Positions 9,053-16,650 of a stretch of DNA of 64,000 nt are shown here, piece by piece (within the stretch, counting starts at the first letter, position 1; each line of letters opens with the position of its first letter). The stretch spans positions 1 to 64,000 of the forward strand of contig CAYWSB010000004.1 in NCBI GenBank assembly GCA_964460465.1, read 5' to 3'. The stretch is from SLRI01 sp964460465. GTDB lineage: Bacteria; Pseudomonadota; Alphaproteobacteria; Geminicoccales; Geminicoccaceae. Position numbers and translations under genes: made by a program. The notes under the pieces are model-generated. The model worked only from the letters and a program-made list of their open reading frames with translations. It did no database searches and was not told where the DNA came from.

Positions 9053-9868
9053 CTAGGGCGCGGCACTGGCGAGCCGCCCGGCGGGCCGGGCGTTGATCTC
9101 CAGCGCCTGGGCGATGGCGACGCGCAGGAGGTGATCGCTGAACGGCTTGGTGATGAGCAGGCTGGGCTCCACCCGCTCGTCGTCGAGCAGCCGCTCGGGA
9201 TAGGCGGTGATGAAGATCACCGGCACCGGCCCGAGGCCGCGGATGTCGTCGACGGCCTTGATCCCCGAGCTGTCGTCGGCGAGCCGGATATCGGCGAGCA
9301 CGAGGTCCGGTCGCTGGCCTTCGGCCATGACGAGCGCCTCCTCGCGGGTCGTGGCGATGCCGAGCACGGTGTGGCCGGCCTGGCGCACGATGCCGGCAAT
9401 GTCCATGGCGATCACCGGCTCGTCCTCGATGATCAGGACCAGGCTCGGCGCCTGCGCGTCGAGCACGCGCTGGGCCGAGGCCAGCCGCGCCTCGGCCGCC
9501 GCCGGGTCCAGCCGCATCACGAAGGCGACATCGGCCACCGTCAGGCCCTCGAGCGCCGCGAGCAGCAGGGCCGTCGCCGCATCGTCGGAGAGCGAGCGGA
9601 TCCGGGACGCGACGATCCGCTCGTCGACGACGGTTTCGGTCAGGCCGGATGCCGCCTTCGCCGGGCCGGCCGCCTGCTCCGCGCGATGCGCATCGACCAG
9701 CGCGCGCAAGAGCTCGAGGCGCAATGTGCCGGTGTCGTCGGCGGCGCTGCCCTGGCCGAGGCTGGCGATCGCCTTGGCCACCAGCCGGTCGCCGGCACCC
9801 TGGCGACCGACCAGTGCTCGGGCGAAACGGCGCAGATACGGCAGTTGCTCCAGGATCGGCTCGCTCAT
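9053..9868 (-). CDS. phyR: General stress response anti-anti-sigma regulator PhyR
   Basis: A 271-residue protein with the unmistakable PhyR layout: an ECF sigma-like half (residues 1-135) that mimics the sigma factor but does not bind promoters, then a receiver domain (143-260). The receiver has the acidic pair in IIEDEP, the phospho-acceptor Asp193 (LADIRL) and the conserved Lys in LITKPF. On phosphorylation PhyR captures NepR and frees EcfG. The gene order here is ecfG-nepR-phyR-kinase, all leftward. Confidence 0.96.
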   Translation of the reverse strand: MSEPILEQLPYLRRFARALVGRQGAGDRLVAKAIASLGQGSAADDTGTLRLELLRALVDAHRAEQAAGPAKAASGLTETVVDERIVASRIRSLSDDAATALLLAALEGLTVADVAFVMRLDPAAAEARLASAQRVLDAQAPSLVLIIEDEPVIAMDIAGIVRQAGHTVLGIATTREEALVMAEGQRPDLVLADIRLADDSSGIKAVDDIRGLGPVPVIFITAYPERLLDDERVEPSLLITKPFSDHLLRVAIAQALEINARPAGRLASAAP

Positions 9869-9962
9869 GCCACTCTCGCTGCTTGGGCGCTCATGCGTCG
9901 ATGCTCAAGGATACCTCGGTCGCGCTGCCAATGGATCAACACCGCAAGGCACCGCTCGGGCC

Positions 9963-10220
9963 CTAGGAGCCCCGCCGCCCCGCCTTGCCTCGGGCAGCCG
10001 CCGCCGCGTCCGGCACGTGGCCGGGCAGCGCCGCATCCGTCGCGGGTGGCGTCGCGGCCTTCCCGGTCACCTCGTCGATCACCCGCAGCAGGTCTGGCGG
10101 CAGGTCCTCGGCGAGCACCTCGTCGTACATCTTGTGCAGCTGGCGGGCGACCCACGTCTCGAAGGCCGAATCACCGTTGACCGCGTCGGCCTTGCGCTTT
10201 CTGGTGCCCATCCGCCCCAT
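9963..10220 (-). CDS. nepR: Anti-sigma factor NepR
   Basis: An 85-residue protein whose core (WVARQLHKMYDEVLAEDLPPDLLRVIDEV) matches the two-helix NepR motif that wraps around EcfG or PhyR. The tail is disordered and Ala/Gly-rich. Two ATGs (10220 and 10211) could start it. It lies between ecfG and phyR, the usual position for this factor. In unstressed cells it holds the EcfG sigma factor inactive. Confidence 0.92.
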   Translation of the reverse strand: MGRMGTRKRKADAVNGDSAFETWVARQLHKMYDEVLAEDLPPDLLRVIDEVTGKAATPPATDAALPGHVPDAAAAARGKAGRRGS

Positions 10221-10332
10221 GCAATGGCTCTCTAGGTCGTTTATCGTGGAGCAGCGAGGACTATTCGTCCGGCTGCCCTGTCGATGGTGTAGCAGGCCAC
10301 ACCACCCGGAAACAATCGCCGAGCCTGCCCCC

Positions 10333-10977
10333 TCAATGCACGCCCGGTGGCGAGGCTGCAGCCGGAGACGCCGTGTGGTCCGGCGCCCGCCCTCGTGGCG
10401 GCGGTGCGACGGCGCCGACCGCTGCGTCGATCGCGCGCGGGTCGGGCAGACGGGGCCGGGATACGTCGGTCGACCGCGGCCGGACCGGCAGCTCGCCCTC
10501 GAGCAGCATCGCCCTGAGCTGGGCGCGTGCGCGGTTGACCCTGCTCTTGACCGTGCCGACCTCGCAGCCGCACTGCGCCGCGATGGCCTCGTAGGGCAGG
10601 CCCTGGAGCACGGCCAGCACCAGCACCTCGCGGTGCACGGCGCTCAACTGCTTGAAGGCGCGGCGGAAGGCGATGGCCTCGAGCCGTCCTTCCTGCGGTG
10701 CCGCCGCGGTCGCCAGCCGCTCGAGGTCGTCGTCCTCCATCTCGACCTGCCGCCGCTTGCGGCCGACCTGGCTGCAGAAGGTGTTCCGGAGGATGGTGAA
10801 GAGCCACGCGCGCAAATTGCTGCCCGGCTGGAACTGGTGCTCGGCTTGCATGGACTTCACGAGCGTGTCCTGCACGAGATCGTCGGCGAACTCGCGGTCG
10901 CCTCCGGTGAGGCTCCGGGCGAAGGCGCGCAGATGCGGGAGCATCTCGATCAGAGCAGATCGCAAGTCGTGACTCAT
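10333..10977 (-). CDS. ecfG: ECF sigma factor EcfG (general stress response)
   Basis: A 214-residue sigma factor from the ATG at 10977. Region 2 (LRAFARSLTGGDREFADDLVQDTLVKSM, then LRAWLFTILRNTF) and region 4 (LSAVHREVLVLAVLQGLPYEAIAAQCGCEVGTVKSRVNRAR) are typical of EcfG. A Pro/Ala-rich tail follows. It directs RNA polymerase to GGAAC-N16/17-CGTT promoters, and one such promoter lies just upstream of its own start, so it is probably autoregulated. A CsbD-like stress gene runs divergently from a second site. Confidence 0.95.
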   Translation of the reverse strand: MSHDLRSALIEMLPHLRAFARSLTGGDREFADDLVQDTLVKSMQAEHQFQPGSNLRAWLFTILRNTFCSQVGRKRRQVEMEDDDLERLATAAAPQEGRLEAIAFRRAFKQLSAVHREVLVLAVLQGLPYEAIAAQCGCEVGTVKSRVNRARAQLRAMLLEGELPVRPRSTDVSRPRLPDPRAIDAAVGAVAPPPRGRAPDHTASPAAASPPGVH

Positions 10978-11009
10978 GCCGGATTCCATTGTGGTTGTTC
11001 TCATCCAGC

Positions 11010-11034
11010 AACCTAGCACGGGGCAAAAGGTTCC
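11010..11034 (-). promoter_or_regulatory. EcfG-type promoter of ecfG
   Basis: On the minus strand GGAAC (11034-11030) is followed after exactly 16 nt by GGTT (11013-11010). This fits the GGAAC-N16/17-cGTT consensus of EcfG sigma factors with one mismatch. It lies 33 bp upstream of the ecfG ATG, as expected for self-activation. Confidence 0.75.
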
Positions 11035-11115
11035 GCAAAATCCGCCTGCCAATCGTGCCGCAAAGTGTCGCCGCCGCTGCCGACGACGCCTCGGGCCCAG
11101 CTCGAGCAATTCCGT

Positions 11116-11141
11116 GGAACCTCGACCCGGCTGTTCTCGTT
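11116..11141 (+). promoter_or_regulatory. EcfG-type promoter of the csbD-like gene
   Basis: GGAAC (11116-11120), a 17-nt spacer and CGTT (11138-11141) match the EcfG consensus exactly. The csbD-like ATG is 56 bp further on. It is oriented away from the ecfG promoter 81 bp to the left, giving a divergent pair. Confidence 0.82.
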
Positions 11142-11197
11142 GATTGCGCAAGTCGGCCAGACCCGGCCGGCGCCAATGCGAAGACGAGGGAGCTGTC

Positions 11198-11407
11198 ATG
11201 AACTGGGATCAAATCAAGGGCAACTGGAAGCAGTTCCGGGGCAAGGCCCGCCAGCAGTGGGGCAGGCTGACCGACGACGACCTGGAGGTCGCTGCCGGCA
11301 ACCGCGACGAGATGATCGGGCGGGTGCAGGAGCGCTACGGCATCGCTCGCGACGAGGCCGAACGGCAGGTCGCGCAGTGGGAGAGCTCGCTCGGCGCGCA
11401 GCGCTGA
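11198..11407 (+). CDS. CsbD-family stress protein
   Basis: A 69-residue hydrophilic protein (MNWDQIKGNWKQFRGKARQQWG...) that matches the CsbD/YjbJ family throughout. These are abundant general stress proteins whose molecular role is unknown. The start is the ATG at 11198, preceded by GAGGGAG. The EcfG-type promoter upstream makes it a direct member of the general stress regulon. Confidence 0.93.
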   Translation: MNWDQIKGNWKQFRGKARQQWGRLTDDDLEVAAGNRDEMIGRVQERYGIARDEAERQVAQWESSLGAQR

Positions 11408-11478
11408 ACGACCGAGGCCCAGGCCTCGGACCATCCAACGGCCGGCGACCGATGCCGGCAACGAAAGGAAGAGAGACC

Positions 11479-12033
11479 ATGAACACCCGCAAGCTCGCGC
11501 TTTTGTCCACCATGCTGATCGGCCTCGGCGGTGCCGCCGCCCTCGCCCAGCAGGCGACCGACCCGGCGCAGCAGCCGCCGCTGCCGGGCGACCAGACCGA
11601 GACCATGCAGCAGTCCGACCAGCCGCTGCCGGGTGCCGAGGGTGACGCCACCGACGATCTCGGCGCTACCGGCGGCATGGCCGAGGAGCTGCACTCGCCG
11701 ACCCGCTCGGTCACCACGTCGGCCGAGCCCTACACCGAGACCGTGCTCGGCGGCCTGCAGGCCGACGAGGTCATCGGCATGACCGTGGTCGACGCCAACG
11801 GCGACAATGTCGGCTCCGTCTCCGACCTGCTGATCACCGCCGACAATCGCATCGACCGCGCGATCATCGACGTCGGCGGGTTCCTCGGCTTTGGGACGAA
11901 GGCCGTTGCCATCGAGGTCGACCGCCTGACGGTGGCCGAGGGTGACGGCGAGGTGGTCGTCGACGTGACCCGCGAGGAGCTCGACGCCATGCCCGAGTGG
12001 CGGGCGGGCGAGGACGGCTGGTACACCGACTGA
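11479..12033 (+). CDS. Secreted PRC-barrel domain protein
   Basis: A 184-residue protein with a signal peptide (residues 1-23, ending AAALA-QQ), then a Pro/Gln/Asp-rich linker to about residue 85. A PRC-barrel domain follows (VIGMTVVDANGDNVGSVSDLLI ... AVAIEVDRL). It is expected in the periplasm. It follows the csbD-like gene by 71 bp on the same strand and may be read from the same EcfG promoter. Proteins of this type accompany stress regulons in many Alphaproteobacteria, but the exact role is unknown. Confidence 0.85.
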   Translation: MNTRKLALLSTMLIGLGGAAALAQQATDPAQQPPLPGDQTETMQQSDQPLPGAEGDATDDLGATGGMAEELHSPTRSVTTSAEPYTETVLGGLQADEVIGMTVVDANGDNVGSVSDLLITADNRIDRAIIDVGGFLGFGTKAVAIEVDRLTVAEGDGEVVVDVTREELDAMPEWRAGEDGWYTD

Positions 12034-12062
12034 CCAGCGCACCGGCGAACACGCCGAAAGGG

Positions 12063-12090
12063 AACGGGAGCCCCCGCGGGGGCTCCCGTT
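12063..12090 (+). terminator. Perfect 13-bp stem hairpin after the PRC-barrel gene
   Basis: A 13-bp perfect inverted repeat (AACGGGAGCCCCC / GGGGGCTCCCGTT) with a 2-nt centre lies 29 bp after the stop codon. There is no clear T-run, but the stem is very stable. It probably ends the csbD/PRC transcript. Confidence 0.65.
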
Positions 12091-12180
12091 GCCGTTCGGG
12101 CACGGGGCAGGATTGGCCTTCCCCGCCGGTTCGGGCTAGCATCGGCGCCATCGTCGTCGCAACGCCAAGGGAGCCCCGCC

Positions 12181-12531
12181 ATGCGCCCGACCGCCACCAC
12201 CCTGGCCCTGGCCGCCTGCCTGCTCGCCGCCTGCAGCCAGACCGCGACCGAGCGGCAGTCGGCCGTCCCCACCGCGCGCGGCTCGGCCGGCGGCTACGGC
12301 GAGAGCATCGAGACCCGCGCCCGGCACGATGCGCGCGGCGCGGTCAACGTCATCGGCACGCCGTTCTACGCCCTCTTCAAGGCCACCGGCTGCGTCGCCA
12401 CGGCCCTGCTCGCCGGCCCGTCGGCCGCGGTGGTGGCGCTGAGCGACCACCCGGACAAGGCGCGGATGCGCCGCCAGCTCGACCACGGCCTCGGCCACAA
12501 CTGCCGCGGCTCCTACGTGCTGCGCGGCTGA
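12181..12531 (+). CDS. Small lipoprotein
   Basis: A 116-residue protein with a lipoprotein signal peptide: a hydrophobic run then a lipobox (LLAAC) with the acylated Cys at residue 18. The mature part holds GTPFYALFKATGCVATALLAGPSAAVVAL, a hydrophobic hairpin-like segment, and two Cys residues. I do not recognise the family. It stands alone between a terminator hairpin and the convergent CoxL-type gene. Confidence 0.78.
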   Translation: MRPTATTLALAACLLAACSQTATERQSAVPTARGSAGGYGESIETRARHDARGAVNVIGTPFYALFKATGCVATALLAGPSAAVVALSDHPDKARMRRQLDHGLGHNCRGSYVLRG

Positions 12532-12543
12532 GCCGCCCGCCGC

Positions 12544-14844
12544 TCAGGCGGCGCTGCGGGCCCCCTCGATCGCCCGCCAGACCTTCTCGGGCGTGGCCGG
12601 CAGGTCGAGATCGCTGATGCCCAGGGGCGAGAGCGCATCCAGCACGGCGTTCATGATCGTCGGCGGCGCCGCCGTCACCCCCGCCTCGCCGCAGCCCTTG
12701 GCGCCCAGCACGTTGGTCGTGGCCGGCACGCTGTGGAAGCCCAGCACGAACGAGGGGAGATCGTCGGCCCGGGGCATCGCATAGTCCATGAAGCTGCCGG
12801 CCAGGAGCTGGCCGTCGGCATCGTAGGTGGCGTCCTCGCCCAGCACCTGGCCGATGCCCTGGACGAGGCCGCCATGCACCTGACCCTCGACCAGCAGCGG
12901 GTTCACCATGGTGCCGAAATCGTCGATGGCGGTGTAGCGCAGCAGCCGGACCACCCCGGTCTCCGGGTCGATCTCCACCTCGGCCACGTGGCTGCCGTTG
13001 GGAAAGGCCGAGGGCGGCGTCTCCGCCACGAGCTCGGCCGAGAGCGCTTCGGGATTCGCCCGGGCGAGGTCCATGAGCCCGACCCGCCGGTCCGTGCCGG
13101 CCACGGTGAAGGCGCCGTCGGCGAAGACGATGTCGGCGGCCGCGGCCTCGAGCCGGTCGGCCGCGAGCGCCTTGCCCTGCTCGACCACCTGCCGGGCCGC
13201 CAGATCGATCGCCTGGCCGCTCGCCATGATCGAGCGCGAGCCGCCGGTGCCGCCGCCGAACAGCAGCTGGTCGCTGTCGCCCTGGAGCAGCTCGATCGCC
13301 TCGAACGGCACCCCCAGCCGGTCGGCCAGGACCTGGGCGAAGGGCGCCCGGTGGCCCTGGCCGTAGTCGAGCGTGCCGGTGACGATCATCACCTTGCCCG
13401 CCGCATCGAAGCGGATGCCGCCCATCTCCTTGCCGGGGGGAGCCGTGACCTCGAGGTAGGTGGTGAGCCCGATGCCGCGCAGCCGGCCGCGCGCCCGGCT
13501 CGCCTGCCGCCGGGCGGCAAAGCCGGCCCAGTCGGCAGCCTGGAGCGCCTGGTCGAGATGCGCCGCGAAATCACCGGAATCGTAGGTCAGGCCCGAGGCG
13601 GCACGGTAGGGCAGGGCGTCCACGGGGATCAGGTTGAGCCGCCGCAGGGCGACGCGGTCGCGGCCGGTCTCGCGCGCCGCCGCGTCGACCAGCCGCTCCA
13701 TGATGTAGATCGCCTCGGGCCGGCCGGCACCGCGATAGGCGGTCGTCGGGGTGGTGCTGGTGAAGACCAGCCGCACCGTCATCGCATAGACCGGGGTGCG
13801 GTAGAGGCTGGCGAGGTTCTTCTGCAGCACCATGGTCGGCACGGCCGCCCCGAAGCCCGCGGCATAGGCGCCGAGATTGCCCAGCCCGTCGAGCCGGACG
13901 GCGAGGAAGCAGCCGTCGGCGTCGAGTGCCAGCTCGGCGTCGAAGACGCAGTCGCGACCGTGATAGTCCGTGGTGAAGCTCTCGCTGCGGTCGTTGACCC
14001 ACTTCACCGGCACAGCCAGCAGCCGGGCCGCGTGCAGCAGCGGCAGATGCTCGGGAAAGACCGAGGCCTTCATCCCGAACGAGCCGCCGATGTCGTGCGC
14101 CAGCACCTGCACCTTCTCCAGCTCGACGCCGAGCACGGCGGCCAGCTGCGCGCGCAGGCCGAACACCCCCTGGCAGCCCGTCTCGATGGTCCAGCGGCCG
14201 TCGGCGAAGGCCGCCACCGCACCCCTGGGCTCCATCGGCGCCACGGAGACCCGGTTGTTGGTGAGCCTGAGCCGGGTGACGTGCGCCGCCCCGGCGAAGG
14301 CCCTGTCGACCGCCGCGCGGTCGCCCCAGCTCCAGGTCAAGGCGACGTTGCCGGGCGCCTCGTCGTGCAGCGCCACCGCCTCCCTGGTGACCGCCCGGGC
14401 GAGGTCGGTGACCGCCGGCAGGGCCTCGATCTCGACCGTGATCCGCTCCAGCGCGTCGGCGGCCGCCGCCGCCGTCTCGGCCACCACCATGGCCAGCGGC
14501 TGGCCGACATAGCGCACCCGGTCGCGGGCCAGCGACGGATGCGGCGGGACGATCAGCGGGCTGCCGTCGGCCGCCGTCAGGGGCACCGCACAGGGCAGGT
14601 CCTGGTAGCCGTGCCCCTCGAGGTCGGCCGCTGTCAGCACCAGCCGCACGCCGGGCAGGGCGGCGGCCGCCGCCGTGTCGATCCGGCGGATGCGCCCGTG
14701 CGCGTGGTCGGAGCGGAGAAACCGGGCCACCAGCGCGCCTGCCGGGGCGACATCGTCGGTATAGCGACCGCCGCCACGCAACAGACGCGGGTCCTCGGTG
14801 CGCGGCACCGGCTGGCCGATCCCGAATTTCGGCAGGGCCGTCAT
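12544..14844 (-). CDS. Molybdenum hydroxylase large subunit, form II CoxL / xanthine dehydrogenase family
   Basis: A 766-residue protein from the ATG at 14844 (MTALPKFGIGQPVPRTEDPRLLRGGGRYTDD). It has the family N-terminus, the Mo-cofactor segment TTAYRGAGRPEA and the region of the catalytic Glu near the C-terminus (GCGEAGVTAAPP). AYRGAGR is the form II active-site motif; true CO dehydrogenases (form I) have AYRCSFR. It would hydroxylate an aldehyde, purine or other heterocycle. The medium FAD and small Fe-S subunits usually encoded beside it are absent here, so its electron path is unclear. Confidence 0.9.
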   Translation of the reverse strand: MTALPKFGIGQPVPRTEDPRLLRGGGRYTDDVAPAGALVARFLRSDHAHGRIRRIDTAAAAALPGVRLVLTAADLEGHGYQDLPCAVPLTAADGSPLIVPPHPSLARDRVRYVGQPLAMVVAETAAAAADALERITVEIEALPAVTDLARAVTREAVALHDEAPGNVALTWSWGDRAAVDRAFAGAAHVTRLRLTNNRVSVAPMEPRGAVAAFADGRWTIETGCQGVFGLRAQLAAVLGVELEKVQVLAHDIGGSFGMKASVFPEHLPLLHAARLLAVPVKWVNDRSESFTTDYHGRDCVFDAELALDADGCFLAVRLDGLGNLGAYAAGFGAAVPTMVLQKNLASLYRTPVYAMTVRLVFTSTTPTTAYRGAGRPEAIYIMERLVDAAARETGRDRVALRRLNLIPVDALPYRAASGLTYDSGDFAAHLDQALQAADWAGFAARRQASRARGRLRGIGLTTYLEVTAPPGKEMGGIRFDAAGKVMIVTGTLDYGQGHRAPFAQVLADRLGVPFEAIELLQGDSDQLLFGGGTGGSRSIMASGQAIDLAARQVVEQGKALAADRLEAAAADIVFADGAFTVAGTDRRVGLMDLARANPEALSAELVAETPPSAFPNGSHVAEVEIDPETGVVRLLRYTAIDDFGTMVNPLLVEGQVHGGLVQGIGQVLGEDATYDADGQLLAGSFMDYAMPRADDLPSFVLGFHSVPATTNVLGAKGCGEAGVTAAPPTIMNAVLDALSPLGISDLDLPATPEKVWRAIEGARSAA

Positions 14845-15156
14845 GGGCAGGTCTCCGTCTGGCTGGCTGATGGCCCGCATCCTGGCGGCCCCGGGGCCAT
14901 TTTCCAAGGGCTGAAGGTAAGGAAGGCGGCCCGCCGGCGAAGAAAGCCGGCCTTCACGGACGCCGCCGCCGGGCGGAGCCTTCGGACGGGTGGGGACGGG
15001 TGTCCTGCAACTCGCCGAGCATCCCCACGTCGGGCTCCGCACCCGGCCGGCGGTAGACCGTCCGCGACGGAAAGGCGACGGCGGTGCCGTTGCGCGCCGC
15101 TACCCGGCCAGCGACGATGCCGGCGGCCCCGGACTGCCGACCCGGTGGGCCGCGCC
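14845..15156. other. 312-bp gap without a recognisable gene
   Basis: The stretch between the CoxL-type start and the end of the next leftward gene contains only GC-rich sequence with short imperfect hairpins. Open frames here are extensions of shadow frames. It presumably carries the CoxL promoter, but I see no convincing -35/-10 or operator. Confidence 0.5.
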
Positions 15157-15723
15157 TCAGACCGGCCGCAGGGCGAGCTCCACGCGGCGTTTCAGCCCGT
15201 CGCCCGCGGCATCGATCAGGATCGCCAGGAGCCGCTCGAGCAGCCCGGGATCATGGCGCCCGCCAGGTCGGCGGCGCAGGGCCTCCAGACCCAGCCGCTG
15301 GCAAAGCGCGACGAAATCGGCTGGCGTCACCCCCTTCGCCACCTGCCAGGAGCCGACCTCCTTGAAGGTGACGACGGCACGCTCGGACTCGGCGACGACC
15401 GACGCCTCCCGCTGGCCCGTGGCCAGCGCCGCCTCGACCGAGAGCAGGCCCAGGAGCTGCCGGCCGTCGGCCAGGGCGAACACCTCGAACGATCGATCGG
15501 CGAGCTGCATCGTGCCGCGCCGGACCGCCGTCGCGACGCCGGGCAGGCTCGCCTTGCCGGCCTCGGCGGCGGCACCCGACGCCTTCGCACCCCAGCGTGC
15601 TGCCGCGGCGCGCCGCGCGATCTCGCGCCGCCGCTCGGGCGACAGGCTCATGCTCCGCGCCTTGCCCCCCTTGATCCCGCCGCGGCGGCCGAGCTCGGCG
15701 GCGATCGGGTCCTTGGTCGTCAT
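15157..15723 (-). CDS. Hypothetical protein with basic GGxKGGKAR N-terminus
   Basis: A 188-residue protein. Residues 5-45 (LGRRGGIKGGKARSMSLSPERRREIARRAAAARWG) form a basic, Gly/Arg-rich element found at the start of various uncharacterised bacterial proteins. A neutral alpha/beta-looking domain follows (FEVFALADGRQLLGLLSVEAAL) and then a helical tail. It resembles the N-terminal part of P63C-domain-type proteins from memory, but I cannot confirm this. It is transcribed away from the T3SS island, and the leftmost 18-bp palindrome lies in its upstream gap. Confidence 0.6.
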   Translation of the reverse strand: MTTKDPIAAELGRRGGIKGGKARSMSLSPERRREIARRAAAARWGAKASGAAAEAGKASLPGVATAVRRGTMQLADRSFEVFALADGRQLLGLLSVEAALATGQREASVVAESERAVVTFKEVGSWQVAKGVTPADFVALCQRLGLEALRRRPGGRHDPGLLERLLAILIDAAGDGLKRRVELALRPV

Positions 15724-15808
15724 GTCGTTCCTCGATCAATCAGCGTCACGTCGAGCGAGCCTTGAAGGCCGGGCGGTGGCCACGGCCTGTCGGCCCGGCG
15801 GCACGACA

Positions 15809-15826
15809 TTCTTGAACGCTCAGGCA
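15809..15826. promoter_or_regulatory. T3SS 18-bp palindrome, site 1
   Basis: TTCTTGAACGCTCAGGCA matches the island consensus TGCYTGARCGCTCARGCA at 17 of 18 positions. It ends 77 bp before the yscG-like start and 86 bp from the divergent hypothetical gene. Confidence 0.72.
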
Positions 15827-15903
15827 TACCTGCCATATGGGCACCATGGCAATCGGGTTGCAAGTGCGACATAAGGGAGCGCAACCATCGGCGGAGGGTC
15901 GGC

Positions 15904-16275
15904 TTGTCGGGTGACGCGTTCACGGCGGAGGATGTTCGGCTGCTCGGCGAGATCGGCTATGCGGCCGCCAATCGCGGCCTGCACCGCGACGCCGACCTGG
16001 TGTTCGCGGCGCTGGCCGCGCTGCGCCCGGGCAGTGCCGCGGCCGGCATCGGCCGGGCGCTGATGGCGTTGAGCCGCGGCCGCTTCGACGACGCGGCCCA
16101 GCTGCTCGAGCGCGAGGCGCTCGCGGCCGAGCCGGACAGCATCGAGGCCCGCGAGCTTCTCGCCGTGGCCCTCGAGCTGGCCGGGCGGGCCGCCGAGCGC
16201 GAGCGGGTGCAGGCGACGATCACCAGGTTGCGACAAGAGCAGGCGAGCAAAGCGGTCGACGAAACCGGCGCTTGA
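15904..16275 (+). CDS. TPR protein, YscG/PscG-like needle chaperone
   Basis: A 123-residue all-helical protein with TPR-like repeats (LLGEIGYAAANRGLHRDADLVFAALAALRPGSAAAGIGRAL; FDDAAQLLEREALAAEPDSIEARELLAVAL). Its size fits YscG/PscG, which with YscE/PscE holds needle subunits monomeric in the cytoplasm. It lies 63 bp upstream of the needle gene on the same strand, which supports that role. The start codon is TTG or a near alternative. Other TPR roles are possible, but the position is telling. Confidence 0.68.
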   Translation: MSGDAFTAEDVRLLGEIGYAAANRGLHRDADLVFAALAALRPGSAAAGIGRALMALSRGRFDDAAQLLEREALAAEPDSIEARELLAVALELAGRAAERERVQATITRLRQEQASKAVDETGA

Positions 16276-16338
16276 CTGTAAGACGCGAATGGTCGAGGAA
16301 CCGGTTACCATAGGCGACGGTGAGGAAAGGCTGGTGCG

Positions 16339-16584
16339 ATGGCGACGATCACAGGCGGCGGGCTGAATTTCGACACGATCACGGCCAGCCTCAACGGTGG
16401 CCTCGGCAACTACGAGACCGAGTTGCGGGCGGCCTTCGAGAACAAGACCGAGGACATGAGCGCCGCCGACCTGCTCGAGCTGCAGAGCCTCGTCACCGAG
16501 TGGTCGCTGTTCCTCAACACCCACAGCACGGTGGTGAAGTCGCTCGGCGACGCGCTCCGCGGGGTGCTCCAGAAGATCAACTGA
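16339..16584 (+). CDS. sctF: T3SS needle subunit SctF (YscF/PrgI family)
   Basis: An 81-residue protein: a short N-terminal helix, a turn, then a long helix ending SLGDALRGVLQKIN. This is the size and C-terminus of needle proteins, which polymerise into the extracellular hollow needle. It is read with the TPR chaperone gene and is followed 18 bp later by a strong terminator. The partner YscE-like gene lies elsewhere in the island (22.7 kb). Confidence 0.88.
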   Translation: MATITGGGLNFDTITASLNGGLGNYETELRAAFENKTEDMSAADLLELQSLVTEWSLFLNTHSTVVKSLGDALRGVLQKIN

Positions 16585-16602
16585 CGTCGTTGCGTCGCCC
16601 GG

Positions 16603-16636
16603 AAGGGCGCGGGCGGCCAGAGCCGCCCGCGCCCTT
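16603..16636. terminator. Strong bidirectional terminator between sctF and sctV
   Basis: A perfect 14-bp stem (AAGGGCGCGGGCGG / CCGCCCGCGCCCTT) with a 6-nt loop sits in the 66-bp gap between the convergent sctF and sctV genes. CTTGCTTT follows on the plus strand. It should end the needle transcript and probably the sctW-V transcript too. Confidence 0.85.
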
Positions 16637-16650
16637 CTTGCTTTGGCGGC

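Noticed and set aside
9880..9897. TGCTTGGGCGCTCATGCG just upstream of phyR resembles the T3SS palindrome
   Set aside because: It matches 15 of 18 positions but breaks the dyad. One such match by chance in 64 kb is plausible, and it lies outside the T3SS island.
12061..12090. GGAAC followed later by CGTT, like an EcfG promoter
   Set aside because: The spacing is 21 nt rather than 16-17, and the bases form the arms of a terminator hairpin.
12733..15765. A 1010-codon open frame on the plus strand
   Set aside because: It is antisense to the CoxL-type gene, has low-complexity Arg/Gly/Ala/His-rich sequence and crosses a gap and another gene. Such long shadow frames are expected at this GC content.
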